A stretch of 64,000 nucleotides of DNA from Marinobacter daepoensis DSM 16072 (GCF_000421165.1 NZ_ATWI01000009.1:62001-126000), one strand, 5' to 3'. Shown: positions 16,510 through 25,213, counted from the stretch's first letter. Translations and numbers: made by a program. Notes: generated from the sequence alone by a model not told the origin.

Positions 16510-18162
16510 ATGGCTGAGCGAATACGGCGGTCCTTGATTCAGGTTCTCGGAGTAATCCTGATCCCGATTTTGGGTCTGTCAGGACCGTCCGGATATGCCA
16601 TGAATCAGCAAGTTGCGGCCGGTGTGATCCGGTTTGGGCTAGATACCGGTGAGCCCGCGAAAGTGGTGGGGCAGGCGGCTCAGCTGAAAGGAGAGTCGGC
16701 GGAATATCTGCGGGCAAGGTTGCTGCTGAACTCCGGGGAAGTTGATCAGGCCCGGGAACGGTTTTCTGCTGTTTTTGAAGGTCATGCCCACCGGGGAGAA
16801 AGCGCCCTGAGGCTGGCAGAACTGGCGCTGGCCATGGGAGATACCGACGGGGCCGAACACTGGTTCAGCGAGGCTCGGCGTACCGGGTTCGGGGACGTTG
16901 CTCAAAGAGCGCTGCTGGGGCTCGCAGAGCTGGCCCGGGGCAAAGGAGAGAGGGATGCTGCAGGGCAGTATCTGGCGCGACTGGATGACGGATACCGGGC
17001 TGCAGTGGGGTACATGAATCTTGCAGCGGATTTTGCCAGAGAGGATCTGGATTCGTCCCGGGCACTTGTGTCATTGAGGGTCGCCATGGCGATGGCCTCC
17101 CGGGATGACAACTCAGTGCGCGCCCAGGCGCTTCTTGATCAACTGAATCTCCGGGCAGGCTTTCTGACCCTGAATGCCGGTGACCATGACAAGGCCATCG
17201 ATTTCCTCGAAAAGGTTTCTCTGCAGGGATACCACACGCCGCAAGCCCTGTACTTTCACGGGCTTGCCTTGTCGGGTAAAGGGAACCACCGAGCGGCGAT
17301 GCAGAGTTGGCATAGGGCCAAGAAGTTTCCTCTTGCGTTTCCTGGCGTTGCTGAAGCCTGGATCGGGATGGGGCGTGGGTACGACCTGTCCGGCTATCCT
17401 GGGCAAGCGGGCGAATCCTGGTTGGCGGCCAACGCCGCTTATGAAAGTGAGCGGGTTACGCTGGATAAGCTGGCGGATCAGATCGGGCATGACGGAGCCT
17501 TTAAAACCCTGGTCAGGGATGCCCGGGTGGATGAAATACAGTGGTTTCTTGCCGACAGCCGGACCCTCACGCAGCCCCGGATGGCTTACCTTCTTCGTTT
17601 TATGGAAGCGCCAGATGCTCAGGCCGCGGTCCGGCGTGTCGCAAGGCTCGATGAATTGCTGGTGACCCTGGAGGAGAGCGAGTCTGACCTTGATGTCTTT
17701 ATTGACATGATGCAGGTGTTTGGTCAGAGATCGGACAGGGACATAGCCGGGATCAGAAGTGGGGGGATTCAGGAGGTTCAGGCCGGGCTGGAAGCTCAGC
17801 TGGCGGGGCTTGTCACAAAAGCTCAGGCGGCAGGCCAAAAGGCTGCGTTAGAAGACCTTCAGTGGTCGCTCAGAGTCTCCGGGCAACGCATCGCAGGCTG
17901 GCGGTCGCGGATGCCTGAGTATCCGGCGTTGATTGATTCAGCTCGGCAAGAGGCGTCCGTCCATCAAGGCGCGATCATGGGGTTAAGGCAGCGTGCCCGT
18001 GCTCTGCGCAAGGAGGCCGCCCGGGAGCTGGATGATCTTGCGCTTGCCTTTGTGGATGATCAGCGGGAGCGGATGAGTCGTGTGCTCAACAAGACGGAGC
18101 AACAGATAGCGCACCTGTACGAGTACCTGGCACTGGAAACCCTTGAGGGAGGTGCTCAATGA
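16510..18162 (+). CDS. periplasmic TPR-repeat protein, GltC-like
   Basis: A 550-residue protein with an N-terminal signal or anchor sequence (residues 10-30, VLGVILIPILGLSGPSGYA) and helical TPR-type repeats across about 35-290, such as LLNSGEVDQARERFSAVFEG, AELALAMGDTDGAEHW and LNAGDHDKAIDFLEKV. A longer helical C-terminal half follows, ending in a probable coiled coil (about 480-545). No catalytic motif is seen. The stop overlaps the next TPR gene by four bases. By operon position it is a periplasmic scaffold, comparable in kind to the TPR protein GltC of the Myxococcus Glt complex; that parallel is inference from composition, not from alignment. Confidence 0.75.
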   Translation: MAERIRRSLIQVLGVILIPILGLSGPSGYAMNQQVAAGVIRFGLDTGEPAKVVGQAAQLKGESAEYLRARLLLNSGEVDQARERFSAVFEGHAHRGESALRLAELALAMGDTDGAEHWFSEARRTGFGDVAQRALLGLAELARGKGERDAAGQYLARLDDGYRAAVGYMNLAADFAREDLDSSRALVSLRVAMAMASRDDNSVRAQALLDQLNLRAGFLTLNAGDHDKAIDFLEKVSLQGYHTPQALYFHGLALSGKGNHRAAMQSWHRAKKFPLAFPGVAEAWIGMGRGYDLSGYPGQAGESWLAANAAYESERVTLDKLADQIGHDGAFKTLVRDARVDEIQWFLADSRTLTQPRMAYLLRFMEAPDAQAAVRRVARLDELLVTLEESESDLDVFIDMMQVFGQRSDRDIAGIRSGGIQEVQAGLEAQLAGLVTKAQAAGQKAALEDLQWSLRVSGQRIAGWRSRMPEYPALIDSARQEASVHQGAIMGLRQRARALRKEAARELDDLALAFVDDQRERMSRVLNKTEQQIAHLYEYLALETLEGGAQ

Positions 18163-20981
18163 CCCGGCATTTCTCTCCGGCCTCGATCCTCCGTGGTTGT
18201 GTTCTTGCAACCGTTATCGCCCAGCCGGCGCTTTGCGTTGCGCAAGAGTCTTTCCGGGTAGAGCTGGGGCGCGATGGGGAAACCCTGGGCGATATGCGCC
18301 CGGTGTTTCTCAAGTTCGAAAGCCGGCCTCTCCCGGCTATTTCGCCGATGGAGGTTGCCCGGCGTTATCAAAAACTCTTTGAATCCTCCGATGAGCCGGA
18401 AGTCCGGATTGATGCTCTGAACCGGCTCAACAATATCCGGGATCGGTCCGGTAAGGATGTCGGGTTTTCTGAACAGCGGGAAGCCGCCTTTTATAAGGAA
18501 GCGCTTGAAAGCTATGAGAGCATTCTCGCCAAAGGCTCCTTTTCGGGGCGTTTGGATGAGTTGCTCTATCAGATGGCCAAAGCCCATGCGTTGACTGGCC
18601 AACCCGATCAGTCGATTGCCCGGTTGAAACAGCTGATTGGGCTCTATCCGGGCTCAGATCTCGTGCCTGAAGCCAGGTTTCGGGTTGCGGAGGCTGCATT
18701 CTCGGCAGGCCGGTACCAGGAAGCGGAGTCAGGGTATCGCCGGCTATTGACGGATGAACGGCATCCGGTATTGGCCGCAAAGGCTCGGTATATGCTTGGA
18801 TGGAGTCAGTTCAAACAAGGTGACGGGGCGTGGTTGAGGGCGGCGGCGACCTTTATGGATGTGTTGGATCGTGAATTGCCCGGAACCAGACAGTCCGGCA
18901 CGCCACCGGCCTCTGCGCTGGAAATGCTGGAGGATACGCTTCGCGTCCTGGCGGTAATGGCATCCCGTCAGGGCAATGCCGACAGCTTGGCCGATTGGCT
19001 GGCGAACCGGAGTGGTTCGGCCTGGCCGCACCTGTTGTACGACCGTCTGGCCGATCTGCACGCTGCTGAGAAACGTTTTGAACGCGCCGTCTCGGTAAAC
19101 GACGCTTTCGTGGCACGGTATCCAGACCATCCTGCTCGCCCGGATTTCCTGGCTCAGAGCGTCACCTATTGGCAGTTGGCTGGCGCTTCAGGAAAGGCTC
19201 GCGCTGCCCGAGAGCATTATGTGCAGCAACTGAGTGCAGAAGCAGAATATCAAAGCCTGAGCCCTGAACAGAAGGCGCGTTGGCACAAATACAGCCGGTT
19301 CCTGGCGGACCATTACTACGCTGCTGGTTCTGAACTGTCCTCTCAGCGTGAGTTGGTTGCTGCCCGGGAGGCATGGGCGGCGGCCGCAACCTACTACGAG
19401 CGGTTGGCACCCCGGTCCCGGGAGACGGGAGCACTTCTGCATCTTGCCGCCGACGCTCAATTGCTGTCTGGCCATCGTTCCGGTGCGCTCGTCAATTTCC
19501 AGGCCTCGGCGTACCAGCATCGTCATGAGAAGTCGGGAGACTCTGCGTGGGCTGCGGTCCGGATACTGCGGGATGATCTTGATCTGGTGGCCGGTGATGA
19601 CCGACACCGGCAGCTTGAAAGGGTCAGCGATCAGGAGCAACGCTACACGAATGCGTTCGGTCCGGATGCGCGGTTGTCGCAGCTCAGGGCAGATCTTGCC
19701 AATCGCTGGTACGAGGAAGGGGAAAGCGACAAAGCCCTTCTGTACGCTGCCCGGACCCTCGACTGGGAAGATGCGGGGGTGTCTGAGCGCTACGCTGCCT
19801 GGTTGGTAACCGCCCGCGTTCGCCAACAGGCTCAGGACCATGCACTGGCTGAGCAGGCCTGGCGGCAGGCCCTTGAACTGGCTGAGCAGCTCGGCCCGGC
19901 GTCCGGAAGCCAGAAAGAGCACATCCGGGAGCAGATCGCCACGTCGGTCTACCACCAAGGCGACGATGCCGTTGAGGCGGGCCAGGTTCGCATCGCCGTA
20001 GCGCATTATCAGCGCGTTGAACATGTTCTTCCGGGGTCTGAAATCGCGATCAACGCCCGGTACGATGCCGCTAATGCCTTACTTAAAGCGGCGGACTGGC
20101 TGGCCGCCATCAACGAGCTGAACCGCTTCCGAGACGATTATCCCAAACATGAGTTAACGCCAGCCACCAGCGAGAAGCTGGTACTGGCTTACCGGGAGTC
20201 CGGGCAAGGTGGGAAAGCAGCGGCCGAGTTACTCAGGCGCGCAGAGCAAGAAGCGGTGCCCTGGCCAACCAGGCTTCGTGCCGCGGCAATTTATCATGAT
20301 GAGGGGGATACAGAGTCGCGGAACCAGCTCTACCGGGGCTGGCTGGCGGCTGCTTCCCCGCCGGAAGCCCCCGGCGAGCATCTTCAGCAACAAAAGGTAA
20401 GGCAGCGTTTGATTGAGTCGGGCGGGGCTGACGATACCTTGCGTCATCAGTTGCTGGCCCGAGAGCGTGCCAGCCAATGGCATTCCGAAGAAACATTGCT
20501 GTGGGCAGCAGAGGCTGCGCTCTATTTCGGGGCCCGGGCTTCACGCCGTTTTATGGATATCCCCCTGATCGCTCCCCTGGAGCGTTCCCTAACCCGCAAA
20601 CAGGCGGCGATGCGAGAAGCTCAGGATTATCTGGAGGAAGCGGAGTCATTTGCCGGAAAGCTCGTTCGTTCTGAGGTGCTGTTTCGCCGTGCCGAACTTT
20701 ACCGGGTGCTGGCAAGGGACCTGATGGCCTCAGACGTTCCGGAAGGGCTTAACGAACTGGAAGCAATGCAATACAAAATGCTGCTCGAAGAAGAAGCCTT
20801 TCCTTTGGAAGAACAAGCGATGGCACTGCACTCGCAGAATCACGAGCGCATTCCCAATGCTGGTTTCGACGAGTGGATACAGCGAAGCATGACAGCGCTT
20901 GCGACCCTGCACCCGGGCCGATACCAACGTGAGTTCCGATGGATGAGCTGGGCCACCAAGAGCAACCCGGGAGAAACATGA
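18159..20981 (+). CDS. large periplasmic TPR-repeat protein, GltD/AgmU-like
   Basis: A 940-residue protein with a signal peptide (about residues 1-31, ending CVAQES) and many tetratricopeptide-like repeats throughout. Examples are QMAKAHALTGQPDQSIARLKQL, ARFRVAEAAFSAGRYQEAES, AWRQALELAEQ and NALLKAADWLAAINELNRF. It is wholly helical and rich in Ala, Arg and Glu, with no enzyme motif. It is the largest product of the operon and probably a structural bridge across the periplasm. Such very long TPR proteins are a mark of the Agl-Glt gliding complex (GltD/AgmU) and of TolQR-linked systems. It overlaps both neighbours by four bases. Confidence 0.78.
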   Translation: MTRHFSPASILRGCVLATVIAQPALCVAQESFRVELGRDGETLGDMRPVFLKFESRPLPAISPMEVARRYQKLFESSDEPEVRIDALNRLNNIRDRSGKDVGFSEQREAAFYKEALESYESILAKGSFSGRLDELLYQMAKAHALTGQPDQSIARLKQLIGLYPGSDLVPEARFRVAEAAFSAGRYQEAESGYRRLLTDERHPVLAAKARYMLGWSQFKQGDGAWLRAAATFMDVLDRELPGTRQSGTPPASALEMLEDTLRVLAVMASRQGNADSLADWLANRSGSAWPHLLYDRLADLHAAEKRFERAVSVNDAFVARYPDHPARPDFLAQSVTYWQLAGASGKARAAREHYVQQLSAEAEYQSLSPEQKARWHKYSRFLADHYYAAGSELSSQRELVAAREAWAAAATYYERLAPRSRETGALLHLAADAQLLSGHRSGALVNFQASAYQHRHEKSGDSAWAAVRILRDDLDLVAGDDRHRQLERVSDQEQRYTNAFGPDARLSQLRADLANRWYEEGESDKALLYAARTLDWEDAGVSERYAAWLVTARVRQQAQDHALAEQAWRQALELAEQLGPASGSQKEHIREQIATSVYHQGDDAVEAGQVRIAVAHYQRVEHVLPGSEIAINARYDAANALLKAADWLAAINELNRFRDDYPKHELTPATSEKLVLAYRESGQGGKAAAELLRRAEQEAVPWPTRLRAAAIYHDEGDTESRNQLYRGWLAAASPPEAPGEHLQQQKVRQRLIESGGADDTLRHQLLARERASQWHSEETLLWAAEAALYFGARASRRFMDIPLIAPLERSLTRKQAAMREAQDYLEEAESFAGKLVRSEVLFRRAELYRVLARDLMASDVPEGLNELEAMQYKMLLEEEAFPLEEQAMALHSQNHERIPNAGFDEWIQRSMTALATLHPGRYQREFRWMSWATKSNPGET

Positions 20982-21466
20982 TGGGTCATTGGGTGACTTT
21001 GACGGCTTGTCGTACTGGGCTGATGGTTGTGATGATGGCCCTGGGGGCCTGCGCTTCGAACGCCCCTGAGCCAGAGGAGGTAACGGTGCGCTATCAGCCG
21101 GAACAGTCCCGGGAATGGGTGCGCCAGGGCCGGCAGGCATACGAGGCGGGGCGCCCGGAGGCCGCGCTCGACGCGTGGCGAAAGGCTTTGGCGGCAGATC
21201 CGACTAACGCCATCGTTCGCAATAATCTCGGATTGGTACTGAAGGAGCTGGCGCGTTTTTCCGAGGCGGCCGAGACCTTTGAAGAAGGCTTGGCCGTGAC
21301 CCCGGAAGTCGCGGATATGCACTACAACCTGGCTGTTATTTCAGAGCTTTATCTGCTGGATTTTACCAAAGCACTCAAGCACTACAGGCAGTTTCAGGAT
21401 CTGTCCGGAGGGCGAGACGCTCAGGTGGCTGGCTGGATTGCAGATTTGGAAAGGAGGCTCCAATGA
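20978..21466 (+). CDS. TPR-repeat lipoprotein, GltE-like
   Basis: A 162-residue lipoprotein. Its signal peptide ends in the lipobox LGAC (Cys at about 26), followed by ASNAPEPEE. With Ala rather than Asp at +2, outer-membrane sorting is expected. Three TPR units follow (RQAYEAGRPEAALDAWRKAL, NLGLVLKELARFSEAAETF, NLAVISELYLLDFTKALKHY). The start at 20978 forms an ATGA overlap with the previous stop; the longer in-frame start lies inside the upstream gene and would bury the signal peptide. It is the likely outer-membrane anchor of the complex, comparable to TPR lipoproteins PilF or GltE. Confidence 0.85.
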   Translation: MMGHWVTLTACRTGLMVVMMALGACASNAPEPEEVTVRYQPEQSREWVRQGRQAYEAGRPEAALDAWRKALAADPTNAIVRNNLGLVLKELARFSEAAETFEEGLAVTPEVADMHYNLAVISELYLLDFTKALKHYRQFQDLSGGRDAQVAGWIADLERRLQ

Positions 21467-21828
21467 GACCCTTGGCGATGTTCGGCAGGTGTTTTCTTGT
21501 GGCTTGGCTGTTGTCATTGTCCGGCAGTCTTCTGGCCGGTGGGGCAACTACCGATATGGACAACCGGGACATCCTGCGAGTGAGCGGGGTGTCGGCGGGT
21601 GCCGGGGAGGACGACCCGGGAATTCTTTACATTTTGCCGTGGCAAACCCCGAGCCTGCCACGACGTCCGAGAGCTGAACTCGGACATGATGCCCCTGAAC
21701 TTCTGGCACCGGTCTCGGAACCGGTATTGGAAAACCATCGATTGTTTCGTCAAACCCTGAATCCCCTGGTTTTGGAGCCACCCCGACCTGAAGGGTCGCG
21801 TGCTGCTCTGGCCGAATTGCAACCGTGA
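21463..21828 (+). CDS. small secreted protein of unknown function in the TPR/TolQR operon
   Basis: A 121-residue protein with a signal peptide (residues 1-26, FLVAWLLSLSGSLLAGG) and a short, Pro- and Leu-rich mature part (LYILPWQTPSLPRRP, LNPLVLEPPRPEG). There is no TPR and no catalytic motif; the mature chain looks extended rather than globular. It overlaps the lipoprotein gene by four bases and lies 23 bp before the TolQ-like gene. No family recognised. Its invariant place between the periplasmic and motor genes suggests a linker or peptide that binds a partner. Confidence 0.72.
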   Translation: MRPLAMFGRCFLVAWLLSLSGSLLAGGATTDMDNRDILRVSGVSAGAGEDDPGILYILPWQTPSLPRRPRAELGHDAPELLAPVSEPVLENHRLFRQTLNPLVLEPPRPEGSRAALAELQP

Positions 21829-21851
21829 CCCCGTCGTCAATGGAGATAACT

Positions 21852-22499
21852 ATGCTGGATACCGTGATCCGTTTTTTTCAGGAGGGTGGCCCCTTCATGT
21901 ACCCGATCGCCGTCGTACTTGCTCTGGGGCTGGCCATCACGCTGGAGCGCTTTCTCTACCTTGGGGGCGTTCGACGGCGTAACCGAATGGCGTTTGAACG
22001 GGGGATTTTGCCTGCGCTGCAGAAACGCGATTATCACCGGGCGATGAAAGCCGCGTCCGGCTCAGACAGTGCCATTGCCTCGGTCCTCGGTGCTGGTATT
22101 GCTCGCTTGATGTCCAATAGCCGCCGGGAGGATATCGAGTACGCGATGGAGGAGGGCTTGATGGAGATTTTACCCCGGCTGGAAAAGCGCACGCAGTACC
22201 TCGCTACCCTGGCAAACATCGCCACGCTTCTGGGTTTGCTTGGCACCATCATCGGGCTGATTGCGGCCTTTACGGCGGTGGCTGCAGCCGATCCCGCCCA
22301 GAAGGCTTCGCTGTTGTCGGAAAGCATCTCTGTGGCGATGAACACCACGGCGTTTGGGTTGATGTCGGCGATTCCATTGTTGTTGTTCCATGCCCTTTTA
22401 CAGACCCGTACCAATGAAATTGTGGACAGTTTCGAAATGGCTGGCGTGAAGCTATTGAATCTGGTTTCCGAAACTGATGATCGTCAGTTCGCGGGATGA
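21852..22499 (+). CDS. MotA/TolQ/ExbB proton channel family protein (AglR-like)
   Basis: A 215-residue inner-membrane protein with three membrane helices: about 10-33 (GPFMYPIAVVLALGLAITLERF), 108-133 (ATLANIATLLGLLGTIIGLIAAF) and 155-180 (NTTAFGLMSAIPLLLFHALL). The paired Thr-rich helices carry the TolQ-type pore motifs. A cytoplasmic loop of about 70 residues lies between helices 1 and 2. The start at 21852 has GGAG seven bases upstream and matches the usual TolQ N-terminus. It forms the stator with the two ExbD-like proteins encoded next and couples the proton gradient to movement of the TonB-like protein. Confidence 0.95.
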   Translation: MLDTVIRFFQEGGPFMYPIAVVLALGLAITLERFLYLGGVRRRNRMAFERGILPALQKRDYHRAMKAASGSDSAIASVLGAGIARLMSNSRREDIEYAMEEGLMEILPRLEKRTQYLATLANIATLLGLLGTIIGLIAAFTAVAAADPAQKASLLSESISVAMNTTAFGLMSAIPLLLFHALLQTRTNEIVDSFEMAGVKLLNLVSETDDRQFAG

Positions 22500-23032
22500 C
22501 CATGAGGCGTCGACATCGAAGGCTGACCGCCACCGCTGACCTGGATATCACCGCGTTTCTGAATCTGATGATTGTTCTGGTACCGGTTTTGCTGCTTGGG
22601 ATGGTCTTCAGTCAGATCCGCATGATTGAACTGAATTTTCCTGGCCTGGAGATGGGAGAGGCCCCGGAGGTGGAATCGTTTCGGTTGGTCGTCACTGTCT
22701 TGCCCGATGGCATGGAGTTGACGGACAGTGATCGGGGAGTGATTGAGGTGCTGCCAGCCGGCCGTGAAGGCCAAAACTATGCCCGCCTGAGCACGTTGTT
22801 ACAAGGGATCAAGTCCCGTCTGCCGGATAAGACCGATATCACTCTTGAGGTTGGGCCGGACATCGATTATCAGACGTTGGTTTCCGTCATGGATACTGTG
22901 CGTTCATACCCGGCGGTGGTGGCTGCGAGTGTGGTTCAGGCTGAGCTGTTTCCGGAAATTTCTCTGATGGATGCCGGGGAGGCCCGTGAACTGGCTGCCC
23001 GACCGGCTGCAGTTAAGGGGGAGGGCGTATGA
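22496..23032 (+). CDS. ExbD/TolR-like protein with Asn at the proton-site position
   Basis: A 178-residue protein with one N-terminal membrane helix (about 17-42, DITAFLNLMIVLVPVLLLGM) and a periplasmic ExbD/TolR domain (SFRLVVTVLPDGMELTDSD, DITLEVGPDIDYQTLVSVMDTVR). In ExbD and TolR the helix carries an essential Asp in FIDVM or LLDVL. Here the aligned residue is Asn23 (FLNLM), so this subunit probably cannot carry the proton. It starts with a four-base overlap with the TolQ-like gene and overlaps the second ExbD gene by four bases. It likely forms a heterodimer with the next product. Confidence 0.92.
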   Translation: MTMRRRHRRLTATADLDITAFLNLMIVLVPVLLLGMVFSQIRMIELNFPGLEMGEAPEVESFRLVVTVLPDGMELTDSDRGVIEVLPAGREGQNYARLSTLLQGIKSRLPDKTDITLEVGPDIDYQTLVSVMDTVRSYPAVVAASVVQAELFPEISLMDAGEARELAARPAAVKGEGV

Positions 23033-23517
23033 AGTTGTCCCGGAAAGCCCGTTTGCGCAAGCGCCACTATCGGCGGATGAACAAAGCCGGAGCCCTGAAT
23101 CTGGTGTCGTTGATGGATATTTTTACCATTCTGGTGTTCTTCCTGATGGTGAATTCCTCCGACGTAAAGGTGATGCAGAATGCGGCAGATGTGCCTTTGC
23201 CTACCTCCACCGCGGAGCAGGAGGCCGTGGAAAATCTGACCGTTCAGGTCAGCGGGCCGTCGATTCTTGTACAGGGGCGAGAAGTGGCCCGGCTGGACGG
23301 CATTGAGGAGACCGATACCTTCATATCTGGCCTTTCGGATGAACTCGCATATCGCAGGAATCAGTTGGAAACGGTGCCGGAACAGGGCCTGGAGGTAACC
23401 ATTCTGGCCGGCAAAGAAACCGATTATCGCCTACTGAGAAAAATTATGCAGACCTGCGTGAATGAGCAGTTCCGACAGGTAAGGCTGGCGGTGGAGGCTG
23501 AGGTTCGCAATGGCTGA
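23029..23517 (+). CDS. ExbD/TolR family protein with intact Asp
   Basis: A 162-residue protein with a basic N-terminus, one membrane helix (about 22-43, LNLVSLMDIFTILVFFLMV) and a periplasmic TolR-like domain (LTVQVSGPSILVQGREVARL, TILAGKETDYRLLRKIMQTC). The helix carries the expected proton-site acidic residue, Asp30 (LMDIF). It is paired with the Asn-containing ExbD-like protein encoded immediately before it. One TolQ plus two TolR-like genes matches AglR-AglQ-AglS of Myxococcus. It overlaps the TonB-like gene by 8 bp. Confidence 0.94.
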   Translation: MKLSRKARLRKRHYRRMNKAGALNLVSLMDIFTILVFFLMVNSSDVKVMQNAADVPLPTSTAEQEAVENLTVQVSGPSILVQGREVARLDGIEETDTFISGLSDELAYRRNQLETVPEQGLEVTILAGKETDYRLLRKIMQTCVNEQFRQVRLAVEAEVRNG

Positions 23518-24490
23518 GCAAATGGCATTGTCGCAGACCTCCCGACTTCCGTGGTCGAGGGATCGGGCCGAAACGTGTCGTTTTGCGGCGGTCGTCGGTG
23601 TTGTGATGGCGATTTTTCTGGTTCCCGCCATCTTGATTCCAGGGATGTTAGTCCCGGAGCTGAGTCGAGAGGAAGCTGAGCGCATACCGTCGAGGGTGGC
23701 AAAGTTGGTGATGCCCCCGAAAGCGGACAAGGCACCAGAGCCCGTGGTGATTCCCGAGCCTCCCGAGCAGATGCCATCGGAGCCCGAACCAGCATCCGAG
23801 CCAGAGGCCAGGCCTGAGCCCGCGGCCCCGGTCCGTCGCCCGGAGGCTCCGCGGCTTCCGGAGCAGCCTGCACCGGTGGCTCAGAGCGCAGAACAGGCCA
23901 GGGAGACTGCGTCACGTTCCGGGTTGTTTGCGATGAAAGACCGGCTCAGTGCACTGACGGCGATTGAATCCTCCCGTTCGGATGTCCGGCGAATTGCCAA
24001 CGTTGATGCAGGGCGGGGCGGAGATCCGGGAGGGGCCGCCCCGCCTGACACGGTATTTAAAGGAAGCGGTGGGGTCGAGGCCCGGGAAGGACCGGTTCGG
24101 GAAGTTGAGCTGGCGAATCATGAAACCAGTAACGTGGCTGCGCCTAAAGAGACCGTGTCGCCGGGTGCAAGCCAGCCAGAGCCGGCTCGCCCCTTGATGG
24201 GGGAGCGTGCCATGAGCAACATTCGCCAGGTGTTTGATGCTCAGAAAGGCGTGCTGTACTCCCTGTATCAGAGGGAGCTGAGGCAGGATCCGACGCTGGA
24301 GGGGAAAGTGACGCTGGAACTTGTGATCGAGCCGGATGGTACCGTTTCGGCTTGTGATGTGGTGGGCTCAGAGCTGGGCCACCCGATGCTTGAGAAGCGG
24401 ATAGCCTTGCGCGTACAGATGTTCCATTTTGGCGCAGACAATGTGACGACCCGGAAGGTAAGATTCCCGATAGACTTCCTTCCGGGGTGA
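23510..24490 (+). CDS. TonB-like protein with AgmX/PglI C-terminal domain
   Basis: A 326-residue protein. The N-terminus is cytoplasmic, with one membrane helix (about 25-47, FAAVVGVVMAIFLVPAILIP). A Pro/Glu/Ala-rich periplasm-spanning linker (about 70-130) and a second low-complexity stretch follow. The C-terminal domain (about 235-326) has the AgmX/PglI pattern: IRQVFDAQKGVLYSLYQREL, LEGKVTLELVIEPDGTVS, then a Cys and an FxFG-type strand (MFHFGADN). TonB-like proteins transmit force from a TolQR-type stator to outer-membrane partners; the AgmX-type end is found in gliding (GltJ/GltG) rather than iron-uptake systems. It is the last gene of the operon and convergent with the MaoC-like gene. 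Confidence 0.88.
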   Translation: MAEQMALSQTSRLPWSRDRAETCRFAAVVGVVMAIFLVPAILIPGMLVPELSREEAERIPSRVAKLVMPPKADKAPEPVVIPEPPEQMPSEPEPASEPEARPEPAAPVRRPEAPRLPEQPAPVAQSAEQARETASRSGLFAMKDRLSALTAIESSRSDVRRIANVDAGRGGDPGGAAPPDTVFKGSGGVEAREGPVREVELANHETSNVAAPKETVSPGASQPEPARPLMGERAMSNIRQVFDAQKGVLYSLYQRELRQDPTLEGKVTLELVIEPDGTVSACDVVGSELGHPMLEKRIALRVQMFHFGADNVTTRKVRFPIDFLPG

Positions 24491-24504
24491 GCCACTGAGA
24501 CGCC

Positions 24505-24993
24505 TCAGTTCTCGATCGTGATCTTTGGTAGTCTTGGTTTCTGAAGGGATATCTTTTCGGTCGGAGCAATCACGCGGGCCTCGCCGGACACCACCTGATC
24601 GCCATTCTGGTTTCGTACATCGCAGCCGAATGTTACCCGGTTTTTGGGGCCCTTGCTCTGCACCGTCAGGGCTACGGTCAGCGTATCCTCAAGCTTGACC
24701 GGTCTTTTGAAGGACAGGCTTTGTTCCAGATAGATGGTGCCTGGCCCAGGCATCACGGTCGCCAGGGCAGCTGAAATCAGTGAGCCGCTCCACATGCCGT
24801 GGGCAATGCGCTCACGGAACATGGACTCAGCGGCAAATTCCGGGTCCAGATGCACAGGGTTAACATCGCCAGAGACCGCTGCAAAAAGTACCAGCTCATC
24901 TTCGGTCAGCGTGCGGGTAAAGGTTGCAGAATCGCCTTCATGCAGTTCGTCGTAGGTAATGTTTTCCAGTGTATCCAGGGTGTCTGTCATCAC
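24505..24993 (-). CDS. MaoC family (R)-specific enoyl-CoA hydratase-like protein
   Basis: A 162-residue hot-dog-fold protein. The hydratase 2 motif is present as FAAVSGDVNPVHLDPEFA (catalytic Asp and His), followed by the RIAHGMWSGSLISAAL segment typical of PhaJ/MaoC proteins. The expected reaction is (R)-specific hydration of 2-enoyl-CoA, linking beta-oxidation to 3-hydroxyacyl products. The gene is divergent from fadD with a 220-bp gap, consistent with a fatty acid function. It is convergent with the TonB-like gene; a small hairpin (ACTGAG/CTCAGT, 24494-24509) covers its stop codon. Confidence 0.9.
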   Translation of the reverse strand: MMTDTLDTLENITYDELHEGDSATFTRTLTEDELVLFAAVSGDVNPVHLDPEFAAESMFRERIAHGMWSGSLISAALATVMPGPGTIYLEQSLSFKRPVKLEDTLTVALTVQSKGPKNRVTFGCDVRNQNGDQVVSGEARVIAPTEKISLQKPRLPKITIEN

Positions 24994-25213
24994 GGGCTCC
25001 GGTGATCGGTCATTTGAGTACGGTTGTGCCGTTTGCAGTCCCGAAAACTACCTCATCGGTAACAAAACTGCTATTCTCTCCCCACTTTTTTGCGGCTGAT
25101 ACTTTTGTCGGGTTGATTTTCCCGAGGGTTCGGTCTTGGCAAAACGTAATGATCCGGGGGCTTGTGAACCCATCCGTTAGCTCCCCATAGCGCCAATCAG
25201 ACAGGAGATGGTG

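Noticed and set aside
24994..25213. PsrA/FadR operator between the MaoC-like gene and fadD
   Set aside because: No GAAAC-N4-GTTTC-like palindrome is visible, so no site is claimed.
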